From contig CM065378.1 of the NCBI GenBank assembly GCA_033060915.1, positions 38,514,501 through 38,578,500 of the forward strand: DNA of 64,000 nucleotides, in the 5' to 3' direction. This DNA comes from Euryodendron excelsum (lineage: Eukaryota; Streptophyta; Magnoliopsida; Ericales; Pentaphylacaceae). Below, piece after piece: positions 23,681 to 48,048 of this stretch (positions within the stretch are counted from its first letter, which is position 1; every line of letters starts with the position of its first letter). Below the pieces are notes generated by a model. The model did no database searches. It was not told the origin of the DNA and saw nothing but the letters and a program-made list of their open reading frames with translations. Made by a program: the position numbers and the translations under genes.

Positions 23681-24990
23681 TGTTAGAAAAATATTGTATA
23701 ATGTTTCTCATATAAACTGTAGTCATAATAAAGTGAAATTAAAAATAATGAATAATGTATATGTAATAATGTGACATGGCATACTAAACAATTCATAGTG
23801 ATAATGCAATAAAATGTAGATCAAGTCAAGTGTTACACACTCTCGTTAAAACAAATTCGTCCCCCACACAGGTACCCATGGGACTAACAGGTGTCTATCT
23901 CCAAGATAAAATGATCACGACACTGAATAAGTAGCATTATAATATTTCGGTCCAGCAAATGCAAACATCAAATTCTACTCTCTCCATGTACAATATGAAT
24001 GTAATATATATGAAAGAAAACATAAGAAAATTTCTATCTAATTCAACACAAAATTATGACAGTAAATTTCATACAGGAACCTACACTGTTTCTGATAAAA
24101 TCAATATGGCATGATAGCTAAAGACAGTATTTTCTACACTGAAAATATAATGCAATTCTATAGAATTTCAATGCAGAAATTTAATACAGAAACACAGAAC
24201 AAAATGGTTAACTTTTCACTAAAATTTATCACACAATATATACATAAATTAATATAAAAAAACCTAGATCGAAATTTGTACAGAATTTCTAAGTCTAAAA
24301 CGAAGATCAAAAAGACTGATTGAATAATCAAAATCCGCCTGGAACAGTCGCTGAAATCTAGACAACACTTCGTTGGAGATGCGAACGACCGTCGCCCAAA
24401 TCTGGACAGAATATCATCGGGTCGGTTGCAACAAGACTTCACCGGAGAGAGAGAGAGAGAGAGGAACAAAAACTATGTAAAAAACTATTTTATTTCGAAT
24501 GGAGAATCTTTCTATATATATATAGAAATATTCGCACTATTTTGAAACAGTGCCAACTAAACGCGCCCTTAGAAAAGATCGCAATCGTTAGAATTAAATT
24601 TGAACTTGAACCGATTCGATTCCTGCTCGGTTCACATGCATTTAGTTCAGACCGAGTAAAAATTAAGTCTTTTTAATATTATTTTAATTGCACTTAAACC
24701 AAACCGGTTGAACAAACCGACAAACAACGGCGCGCATGCGGTGTATTAAGTCAGCCCACGTTCCATAGATTCTCCCACTTCTACAAAAGTGAGATGCCCC
24801 TTGAAGCCCAAACCTATCTTTAAACACAGGCTTTATATACTATCAATTTTTTAATAGAAAATCAATATGAGACAAGCTTTTAATTTCACTCAATAACCAT
24901 ACTCAATAACCATACTCATGATATCTACTTTGAAGACTATTATCTCATTCAAACCTCCATGAATTTAAACAAGTAAATGCTTATTCATCA
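23681..24990 (-). repeat. Right LTR of 19196-24990 element
   Basis: Second copy of the LTR. It shares the TATA-centred region (TATATATATAGAAA near 24515-24528) and a GA-rich segment at 24446-24463. It has a small internal duplication of CTCAATAACCATA near 24890-24916. Confidence 0.8.
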
Positions 24991-25557
24991 TCTCTTCATG
25001 GAGAAAAACACAAAGCATCTTAGACCTACTAAAAAAGACATGTAAATCTCACCCCAACAATGGCTCAAAGTTGATGTGTCACACCAAATATTCCAACATA
25101 AGTTACATAAACAAAATTGTAAAACCGCCAGTAACGCACGAGAACAACCCAAGTTAGATGTAGAAGCATCATAATCAGAGTAGATCTGCTGCTACAAATG
25201 GGTAGTCAATTGTTTACCATGTTTGTTTCTTCAAATTTCCGGCAAAGTTGATGTTGTTGCAATCAGAGTAGAAAGAATATCAATATACAATTACAACAAA
25301 GAGAACAGTCACAGTAGATGGCCTACCGATATATGCCTAAATGGCAAAACTCTGATTACAACATCCATCTTTCTTTAAGGAGCATGCTTGAGCAAAAGCA
25401 TGACTTTGATTCCCTCGAAAAATTAGGATCAAGAACAACTTCGTAATATCTCCTTCAAAAACGCTTGATCATCGAATCAAAATTGTGGATTCCAAATGAA
25501 GCTTTGCTACCTATTACCTTCGTTGCATAAAGACTATCCTTCAAGCAGCCTGTGCAG
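24991..25557. other. 3' flank of UGNT1-like gene
   Basis: Holds the presumed 3' untranslated region and terminator of the minus-strand transporter gene. No separate gene was recognised. Confidence 0.5.
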
Positions 25558-39779
<14,222 letters not shown>

Positions 39780-39799
39780 TACAAAGATCAAACCCCTCA

Positions 39800-39801
<2 letters not shown>

Positions 39802-39831
<30 letters not shown>
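39802..39831 (-). promoter_or_regulatory. (GA)n in UGNT1-like 5' leader
   Basis: A CT run on the plus strand reads as about 15 GA units on the coding strand, 22-52 bp upstream of the UGNT1-like ATG. GA runs are common in plant 5' leaders and core promoters and can bind BPC-type GAGA factors. No TATA box was evident nearby. Confidence 0.5.
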
Positions 39832-39832
<1 letters not shown>

Positions 39833-41949
39833 AAACCTACACTTTCTCTCTCTTGAGTCTCTCTGTATGGAGTCTATAGATTTTATGTATTTGGAGAGCT
39901 CAACGATACGCGGGCAGGTACTATCAACGAACGCGGTCCAGCAATGTCGTAACCCGCAACTCCGTTCGCCTTCGCAGGTAAGACTTTTTTTTTTCTTTTC
40001 TCCTTTATTTATTCTTCTCTCAACATTGGACATTTATTTATTTATTTGTTTGTCAGCATTCTTAAAATAATCAAGGTATTGTAAACTCGTTCAAAATTAG
40101 ATTACTAGGTAAACATATCAAGTTTAAACTCGTCTTGAAACTTGTTAATTTAATAAAATTAGTTTAAACTCGGCTCGTTAAAATTATATGGATTAAAAAA
40201 ATAATATTTGTTTAGTAAATATTTTTTGTTTTTAATTATTTATAAAAGATTTTAAAAATATATAAAAAACACTAAAATGAGTGTATTTTTTGCTTCGAAA
40301 ATATTGATCTAGTACTGTTAGCACAATGGTAACTTACAAATGTCCATTAACAAATCATAAAAAATACACAACAAAAAATAAAAACTGAGAGTATTACCAA
40401 ACAGACTACTCGAACTCATTCAACTCATTTGAGATCAGTTGAAATATTAAACTAGTCACTTAGAACAAATGATGACAATTATAAAATTTAAGAAAAAAAA
40501 TCTAGTGGGGAGAATAACATCCTTATTTCTGGTACATCTCTTATTACTTTTATTTTTTGTGTATCTAGTCAATCTTTTACTTTAAAACTTAAATTTGAGT
40601 GATAGTAATCGATATAATCATACAACTGGAAGTTTGTCCCTTTTAATTCTCATTTTCACTAAATTTTATAGCATGAGCTAGTAACTAAGTGAAGTATTAA
40701 ATAATTGAATGTTAACATTAGATTTTCTGTTGTTTTTCTGACAGCAGTTAAATTTACTCTATCAATAGGGCCACCATATTCTTTAGTACATGATATGAAT
40801 CTTCAATAGAATGTGGTGTGCCATTCTGTTTACTTCATGCGCAAACTGGGTGCATTCACAACCAATCATGAATTTGCCTGAAAGTAACATCAAAATTATT
40901 GGGGAAAAAGTTCTCATTTTTTACTAAAATATAATTTTTAGCTATTGGGCCATCTGGGCAATTTGAGTTCCTCAACATTCTTGACTATAGAATGATTAAA
41001 GATGTTTGACCAAAAATTTGATTGAATATGGACAATTGTATTTTATTTTTAATATATTAATTGGAGCTAAAAACTATGCATTCTTTTCTAATTTGATTAT
41101 ATTTTCCTAATTAACCAACTTTTTTCTCCAAGTCCCGACAATTGAATTTGAATTCTAATCTTTTTTTTTTTATAGATAATAAGACAAATTATAATCAATG
41201 TTCTCTTTTAATCAATTAATAATAGATAATTCACTTATTATGAAAAGTAATAAATCAAACCGAACAGTTTTCTTTTAAAAATTCTAACAATACACGAGTT
41301 CATGGCGCATGTAGCAATCATCGTATCAGCCAGTCATTCACTCTTGGGGAAAGTCAAAGTCAAAAAACTCAATAATCGATATTCTAAATTTCTGCCACTG
41401 CCAACTGGAGGTCTCTAAATCGCATGAATTTTAATACGTAAAAGTAGCCCAAGTTTAATTTAGCTAGACTTTTTCTTTCTTTCTTTCTTTCTTTTCTTTT
41501 TTTATAACTTTTGAGGTTTATGCTATGTTATGGCATCAAATTTGACCAACGTCTTGGAATGCTTCTTGGAAAGCGAGTGGAAATTGGAGGCTTTGAGTAC
41601 TTCAGAAGGATCAGAAAGTGGAGGCTTTGTTACCGAAGTCAATTCTGTCAGGCACTATTTGTCATGTTGCTAATAGCCTAATTGCATCTATTTATGTCTC
41701 CATTGTGGTGCACCATCAACAACAACAACAAAATAAAAATAAAAAATAAAAATATTTCTCGTATGTTTGTACCTTGAATTCATAAATGAAAAAGAAAAGA
41801 ACAAAACAACAAGACATGAAAAGAAAATAAAGTTTAAAAAAAAAGTTCTAATTGGGTTACAAAAAGGAGAACAAAATGTATAGACATTTATATAAAAAAA
41901 TTATAAATATCCAACCTTCGTGAAGCTTACAAAAAACAATTAACGCGTG
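39832..41949. other. Upstream region of UGNT1-like gene
   Basis: No established gene. A 37-codon open frame on the plus strand (39867-39977) ends exactly at a good donor (CGCAG then GTAAGA) and could be a divergent first exon. The rest is AT-rich, with (TTTC)n near 41470-41495 and (CAA)n near 41718-41731. Confidence 0.45.
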
Positions 41950-42450
41950 TGTCCAAGTGGGATAATTTCCACACAAGAAGACCATGTGATATCAGACTCG
42001 CCACGTGGAGATTACGTTGACTAGGTCAAGTTAGTTGAGGAAAGACCTCCACCCCTTACTCTCTCGAAGGATTGGGAAGTGGGCGAAACTTGCACCCAAA
42101 GTTAGGTTCTCGCAAGCCACTCCTGAGATAATGGCCCACCACCCACTGGGGCGGGGGACAAGCCTAACTAGTCGGGCCATGATCAGGAAGACTGATGTGA
42201 CACTATAAAATTGAATGAGAAAGCTCAAAGGAAGTAAGGAAACACAAACTGGCAATAGGTTGTACTTTCTAGACTCCCTCTCTCCACTTGTGAATCATGT
42301 CCTTAGCTTGCTTAAGCTTCGAAATGCCTACAGTCGAGCAACCTCGGTAGGTTAGTACTCACCCCTGGTGGTTTTGTAGGTGGTGGTGAAGCTCCGCTGT
42401 GCTTGAGTTCTAGGTCAATTGGTTACAACTTGTGAGGAGAAAATCCTCCA
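41950..42450 (+). repeat. 5' LTR of Gypsy element
   Basis: Begins about TGTCCAAGTGGGATAATTTCC and ends AAATCCTCCA. The next bases, ATTGACACCATATATGGGAA, look like a decayed ATTGGCGCCGTCT-type primer-binding region common in plant Gypsy elements. The left edge was set by comparison with the right LTR and is approximate. Confidence 0.7.
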
Positions 42451-42737
42451 CACAATTGACACCATATATGGGAACAAAAGCTAGAACTATGAGTGCTAAA
42501 ACTTCTGGAAGATCGCCCTCTCCAACTGAGCAATAGGAGGATGTGGCACAGGAGTACAATGTTAGTCATGGAGACACAGGCCTATGATGACATTAGAGCC
42601 TAAGGTGTGGAAGTTCACACCATGGGCCAAGACAATCCAAACAGGAAATGTCGCGTGTTTGCTCAGAGATTCAACAAGAAAATCAACACCGAGTGAGCCA
42701 ATAACAGGTTCATTCCCATGTTATCAGAGAAGGCTCT

Positions 42738-43720
42738 TTGATGAGAATTCCTCATCGAAATAACATTCAAAGATTCTCTAAGGCATATGATGAAGAGCTC
42801 CGTCAATGCGAACAGGAACTGACTGAGGTTCATGCCAGAGTCAATGACTTGGAAAGAATGATCCGGCAAGGGCGACACACCCCTGCGCACTCTGAACAAG
42901 ATGACTTATTTTCGGGGCTAGAACCTTCTCAAATGAGGTTAGGAAGAGATGTATAGCCTAGGTGAGGCAAGAGTCAAGGAAAAAGACGTGGCCACTCAAA
43001 GGAGACTTGCAAAATCCACACCTCCAGTAGCAAAACAGAGAGAAGACAAGCAAGGGGTCGCGGCCAAGCAAAGAGGCCTTGCAGCGAGCAAGAGGAAGAC
43101 TGACCTCAGGAAGCTAACTTGAGGCAGTGGCTGACGAAGCAGCTGGACGAATATGCTAGGAAGGATAAGCGTAGGATTGCACGCGACATCGCTCGCCGAG
43201 AAAGTTCACCATGTAGCGATTCACCCTTTACGACTAGAAGTCAAATTTGGAGGCTCACATTCAGTACTTCAAGCAGATAATGTCCCTATGGAAAGAGAAT
43301 GACCCACTCATGTGCAAGGTGTTCCCCTCTAATCAGGGAGAAACTACACTCAAATGCCTTGACAAACTCCCGACTAGGTCGATCCAATTGTGGAAGCAGT
43401 TGGCGAAAGCCTTCATGTCGAGGTTCATAACTAATAGCAAACATCCAAAGGAGGTGGATTCACTCTTGGCCATGCTGAAGAAACCAAAGAAACCCGAATG
43501 TATTACTCTCAAAGGTACTAGCAGACGTATAACGACATTGATGACTACACGGAGCAGTTGCAGTGGCCTCGTTCAAACATGGCCTCCAGCATGAGAGTCA
43601 GTTCAAGCAATCGCTGACCAAGAGGGTCGTTGCCAGTGCATCATGGAATGGTGTTACTAGACAAGCAAGGTAACCCTCACAGTAGAGTGTATCACGAATG
43701 ACACTCCTAGGAAGGGTAGC
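42738..43720 (+). pseudogene. Degenerate Gypsy gag
   Basis: Carries the retrotransposon gag domain: an upstream coiled-coil-like part (ELRQCEQELTEVHARVNDLE, 42800-42860), then EAHIQYFKQIMSLWKENDPL and KVFPSNQGETTLKCLDKLP, with RFITNSKHPKEVDSLLAM (about 43247-43490). After that the family pattern (YNDIDDYTEQL) continues in another frame, so there is at least one frameshift near 43500 plus several stops upstream. Lineage is probably Tat/Ogre-like, by resemblance only. Confidence 0.75.
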
Positions 43721-43827
43721 CTCCCTGGATTGCCAAAGATGAGGCACTAAGCACGTCTAACTAAATGGTTTTGAGGCTTAGGCCCAGTGCACCTCGAATC
43801 ACCCATAGCAGTGTGCCACTATTTTAG

Positions 43828-44124
43828 GATTTCTTCAAACAATGCCCTAGCCATCAAAAGAGTATTGAGTGATGAGAAAAATCAAAGATGAAAGGGGATT
43901 ATTTATAAGCAAAAGGCCTAATGAGAGAGACGTAATGTTAGAATCCCTTAGAGCCAGCTCAGGCTCGACCTGAGCACTTAAGGAGTAAATGCACATCAAC
44001 TCCTAGCATTAGACTCGCTAGAGTAAATGCACATCAAGGAAGCCCATACACATTTGGAAGCCCTTAGAGCTAGTTCAAGCCTGACCTGAGTACTGGAGGG
44101 CTAGGGGGCAGTTGATGGGGCACT
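43828..44124 (+). repeat. Gypsy pre-LTR segment, copy 1
   Basis: Matches 47065-47357 over nearly its whole length: GTAAATGCACATCAACTCCT, TTTGGAAGCCCTTAGAGC, then a purine-rich GGAGGGCTAGGGGGCAG and TTGATGGGG. The purine-rich part is the probable polypurine tract next to a 3' LTR start. Confidence 0.75.
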
Positions 44125-45715
44125 TGTTGACTCTATGCTTTGATTTTGATGATTACAAAACATATGTTTGTTATCTAATGGTTCTACTTAGTGTGCAGAT
44201 TATGTAGTGCCTTAATCTCAATAAGATTATGACTTGAAACTTATCACATTTGAAGACATTGAAACAATTGTGTGTTGCAAGCATACCAAGTATTATTAAA
44301 GGTTTGTGAGTATAATGGGTTGACATGTTCAATGAAGATCTCTCAATAAGATTATGATTGATGATCACTTAGATTTGAAGAGATGGACTTGAAAAGGAGA
44401 TTGGCATAAATGAAAAGAAGATCTGCATCAATTATAAGGAAATCGGCATAAATGAAAAGAAGGTCAGCATCAACTATAAGGAGATTGACATAAATGAAAA
44501 GTAGATCGGCATCAAATGTGATGAGATCGGCATCAGTTGAAAAGAAGAGATTTCAAGACCTGGAAGCTTTCTTCAAAGATTTGAAGATGTCATGAAAGTA
44601 TGAAAGAAAATATCACAAGACTTGGAAGCTATCTTGAAGAAGTCTTGGATTAATGGACGAAACTATATTGATTAAAGAACTCTACAATGAATCAAATTAT
44701 TTGAATTTATCGCGAAGAGATTGAAGGTATTCTTGGAGATCAACTTGTTTTGAAGAAATCATTTCAAGCATTAGAAGCTTCATTTGGATGATTATTGAAG
44801 AGCTTAAAGACTTTGAAGTTGTTTGAAGACTTGCAATAGATATGGAATTACTGGAAAAAAGGTCGACTCATGAATTCTCAAAAGTTGACTCATTTAGACA
44901 GTAGACTAGATAAAAAGGATTCTGATGAAAAGGGTCAACTCCTCGAGCTCAGGAGTCAACACATTGATCCAAAATGCAAAGTCTTGAAGAAGGTCCAAAA
45001 AGAGTTGACTCCTTGTTTCTCAGGGGTTAACACCTTTGGACATAGCCTTGATGAAGTTTGGTAAAAAACTAAAAGAGTCGACCCCTCATTCTTCAAGAGT
45101 TGACACATTTGGACAAAGCCTTGGTGAAGTTAGATAAAACTCTAAAAGAGTCGACCCCTATTTCTCAAGAGTAGACACATTAGGACAGAGAGCTAAGGAA
45201 GATGATAATAGAACACAAAGGGTCGACCCTTTCAGTAAAAGAGTCGACTCTTTATTGGGGTATTCGTTGCACTTCCACTTGCTTATACACTCTTTGAGAG
45301 AGTTTCTTATTGTATAAACTTTGTATATTTCACTTGGGAAGGTTTGTATGCTTGAGAGTTTGAGTGTTCTTGTTAAAAACATTTGTAAGTTTGAGTGAAG
45401 CTTGGACAAAATTACTTGAGGCTTTGAGAGCTTGGGAAGAGTTCCTATAAAAAGTGAGCTGTGCACTTGGACAACTAGCACCTGCTGTGTAAAGGACTTT
45501 TGCATAGTGGAAGAGCTTTCAAGGAGGTCTTGGAAGTGAGGACGTAGGTCACAAGTTGTGACTGAACCTCGGTAAATCTAATGTTCATTTTTGTGCTTTG
45601 TCTTACACTATTTGATTTACAGTTCATTTCGGTTATTAGCTTTTATATTGCATTATTGTGTGAATAATTTTGAAAAACCCAATTCACCCCCCTCTTGGGT
45701 TGCATATTTGGGTCA
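44125..45715 (+). repeat. Copia 5' LTR with GTCGAC array
   Basis: 1591 bp, starting TGTTGACTC and ending GGGTCA. It holds AGATCGGCATCA-type repeats (44400-44545) and a GTCGAC array (44860-45250). A TATA-like CTATAAAAAG lies near 45445. Confidence 0.75.
44860..45250. repeat. GTCGAC-type palindromic array
   Basis: Five exact GTCGAC sites (near 44862, 45077, 45150, 45222, 45243) and many one-base variants (GTTGAC, GTCAAC, GTTAAC, GTAGAC). Part is a tandem unit of about 76 bp in which AGTCGACCCCT is followed after 8-10 bases by AAGAGTTGACAC, an imperfect inverted pair. It lies in the U3 part of the Copia LTR. Confidence 0.75.
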
Positions 45716-45828
45716 ATAATTGGTATCAGAGCTAGTGCTCTATTTCAAAGGCTTAACATCCTTAGAATTGATCCATGACAATCATGATTGGAAGTTTTCT
45801 AGGTAAGGTTCACTCCCCAAATAGACCT

Positions 45829-47064
45829 CCCATGTTCAATAGAACTAACTATAATTATTGAAAGAATAGAATGAGAATATATATTCAATCTGTTGATTAT
45901 GAATTATGAAGAATCATTGTGAATGACCCTAAGATTCCTACCAAGACCATTGAAAGAGTAGAAATCCCCAAAATTGAAAGTAAGTGGGATGAGAATGACT
46001 TGAGACTTTTGCAGTCCAATGCTAAGGTAATGAACATTTTATATTGTGCTTTAGATCTAGATGAATTCAATAGAACTTCAATTTGTGAATCAGCCAAAGA
46101 AATTTGGAATAGACTTGAGGTAACTAAAGAAGGGACCAATCAATTCAAAGAGTCCAAGATTAATATTCTTGTGTATAACTATGAACTATTTAGAATGAAA
46201 TCTGATGAGTCCATTACTGAAATATTCACTAGATTTACTGACATTGTTTATGGCTTAAAATCTCTTAGTAGAGTTTATCCTAATAGTGAATAGGAGAGAA
46301 AGATCTTTAGATCTTTGCCAAATACATGGAAAGTTAAGGTGCTAGCTATACAAGAAGCCAAAGATCTCAACATCTTACCACTTGAGAAATTGCTTAGTTC
46401 ACTTATGACTTATGAGCTAACCCAAAAGCAAAATGCTCAAGAGGAGGAAGACGAAAGAAAGAAATATGTTGCATTCAAATCCAACACACAAGAGAATAAA
46501 TATGAAAGTGAAGATGATGCTGAGGAAGATCTTGCCCTCATTACAAGAAAATTCAAAAGATTCATGAGGAGAAAATAAAAAGGTGGAAGGAAGTTTGAGT
46601 CATAGAATGAATCTAGCAACAATGACTCAACTATCATATGCTTTGAATGTAAGAAGCCGGGACATATGAAAGCTGAATGTCCTATGCTAAAAAAGAGTGA
46701 AAGAAAGGCAAAGGAAAAAGGGCTCTAGCTGCCATATAGAGTGAAGAATAAGGTTCCAGCTTAGATAAAAATGATGAACCTCAAGAAGTTGCAAACCTAT
46801 GTCTCATGGCATAAGAAGATGAATCTGAGGTATAATTATCTAAACCATCTAGTTTTTCATTTGATGAGTTACAAGATGCTTTTGATGGTTTTCTTGTTGA
46901 AATTAAAAAGATCAGCATAAAAAACAGTCTTCTTATAAAGATGGTATCTACACTCACTAAGAAGAGTGAAGATTTACAAAATGAAAATGAAATCTTGAAC
47001 AAAGAAAATTCTATTTTGAGAGAAAAAGTAAATGATTTAGAAATTTTCGCTAGAGGAAGCCTCA
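45829..47064 (+). pseudogene. Broken Copia gag
   Basis: Reads FNRTNYNY, a stop, then RMRIYIQSVDYEL, a stop, then the UBN2-type gag domain (RLLQSNAKVMNILYCALDLDE, IWNRLEVTKEGTNQFKESK). The zinc knuckle CFECKKPGHMKAEC is at 46639-46680 with all ligands intact, and a coiled coil (NEILNKENSILREKVNDLE) follows near 46985-47040. Stops include TGA at 45859 and 45907 where Trp (TGG) is expected, and TAG at 46291. The two TGA changes fit G-to-A decay of methylated DNA. Confidence 0.85.
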
Positions 47065-47357
47065 AGATTTCTTCGAATGATGCCTCAGCCATTGAAGGAG
47101 TACTGAGTGAGGAGAAGAATCAAAGAAGAAATGGGAGTATTTATGGACAGAGGGCCTAATGGGAGAGATTTAATGTTAGAATTCCTTAGAGCCAACTAGG
47201 CTTGACCTAAGCACTTGAGGAGTAAATGCACATCAACTCCTAGCATCAAACTCGCCAGAGTAAATGCACATCAAGGAGGCCCAAACATATTTGGAAGCCC
47301 TTAGAGCCAGTTCGGGCTCGACTTGGGTACCTGAGGGCTAAGGGACAGTTGAGGGGG
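47065..47357 (+). repeat. Gypsy pre-LTR segment, copy 2
   Basis: Second copy of 43828-44124, joined on its left to the truncated Copia gag and on its right to the first bases of the Gypsy 3' LTR (TGAGGGG), where the CACTA element is inserted. Confidence 0.75.
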
Positions 47358-47998
47358 CACTACTAAAAATGGTGCTTTTTGCAACGGGAGTAGTTGTGAT
47401 GGTTACTTTATCGTCTCAAATAGTGGTATTTGCAATGAGAGCTTGGTCGTCGCAAAAACGAGTTTTAGCGATGGCTAAGTTCCCGTCGCAAATGGGTACT
47501 TTTAACAACAATGTTTTTGTGACAACCACGTTCCCATCATTAAAGGTGAGTATTTTCCATGAGCTTTTTGTGACGGTTGTCTCTCGTTGCATATATTAAA
47601 CGAAACGACGTTGTTTCGCTCGTGCCTAAAATTTCTCTTCCCCCCTTTTCTCTCTCTCTAAAACAAAAACCCCTAAGCATTATTTGAGAGAACCAAAGCC
47701 TCCACCAGTTATTTGAGAGAACCAGTGCCTCCACCAGCCTCCATTCTGCTAGCCCCTCCACTAGTGCCGCCACTAGCCTTCATCAAGGGTTCACGGCCAG
47801 CACCTCCACCAGCCTCCACAAGCGGCACCACCAGCCTCCTCCTCCTCCTCCTTCTCCTCCTTTGTTCTCCCCCATAGCCATTGCCGCCTCATAGAAACTG
47901 TGCCTCCACCAACACCATAGATGTCGCCACCACCACTTCCTCCCTCTATCTCACGTAATTTGAGACCAACTCTGCTAGGGTTTCTTGTTTCCAAGTAA

Positions 47999-48048
<50 letters not shown>

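Larger units (their letters stand above)
19196..24990 (-). mobile_element. LTR element lacking recognisable pol (LARD-like)
   Basis: Two direct repeats of about 1.3 kb (19196-20569 and 23681-24990) begin TGTTTGAAAA/TGTTAGAAAA and end in CA, enclosing 3.1 kb. The internal part has no recognisable gag, protease, integrase or reverse transcriptase, so it looks like a large retrotransposon derivative. No tRNA primer site, polypurine tract or 5 bp target duplication could be found. Minus orientation is inferred from a TATA-like sequence within both LTRs (near 20033 and 24517) followed by a GA-rich leader. Many small differences between the LTRs indicate an old insertion. Confidence 0.75.
44125..47064 (+). 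mobile_element. 5' half of a Copia element, SIRE/Maximus-like
   Basis: A 5' LTR (44125-45715) is followed by a primer-binding site TGGTATCAGAGC (45721-45732, matching initiator Met-tRNA) and a broken gag. Protease, integrase, reverse transcriptase and 3' LTR are missing: the sequence passes from gag coiled coil straight into the Gypsy segment at 47065. The LTR tail (AATTCACCCCCCTCTTGGGT) is typical of SIRE/Maximus-type elements. Confidence 0.8.
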
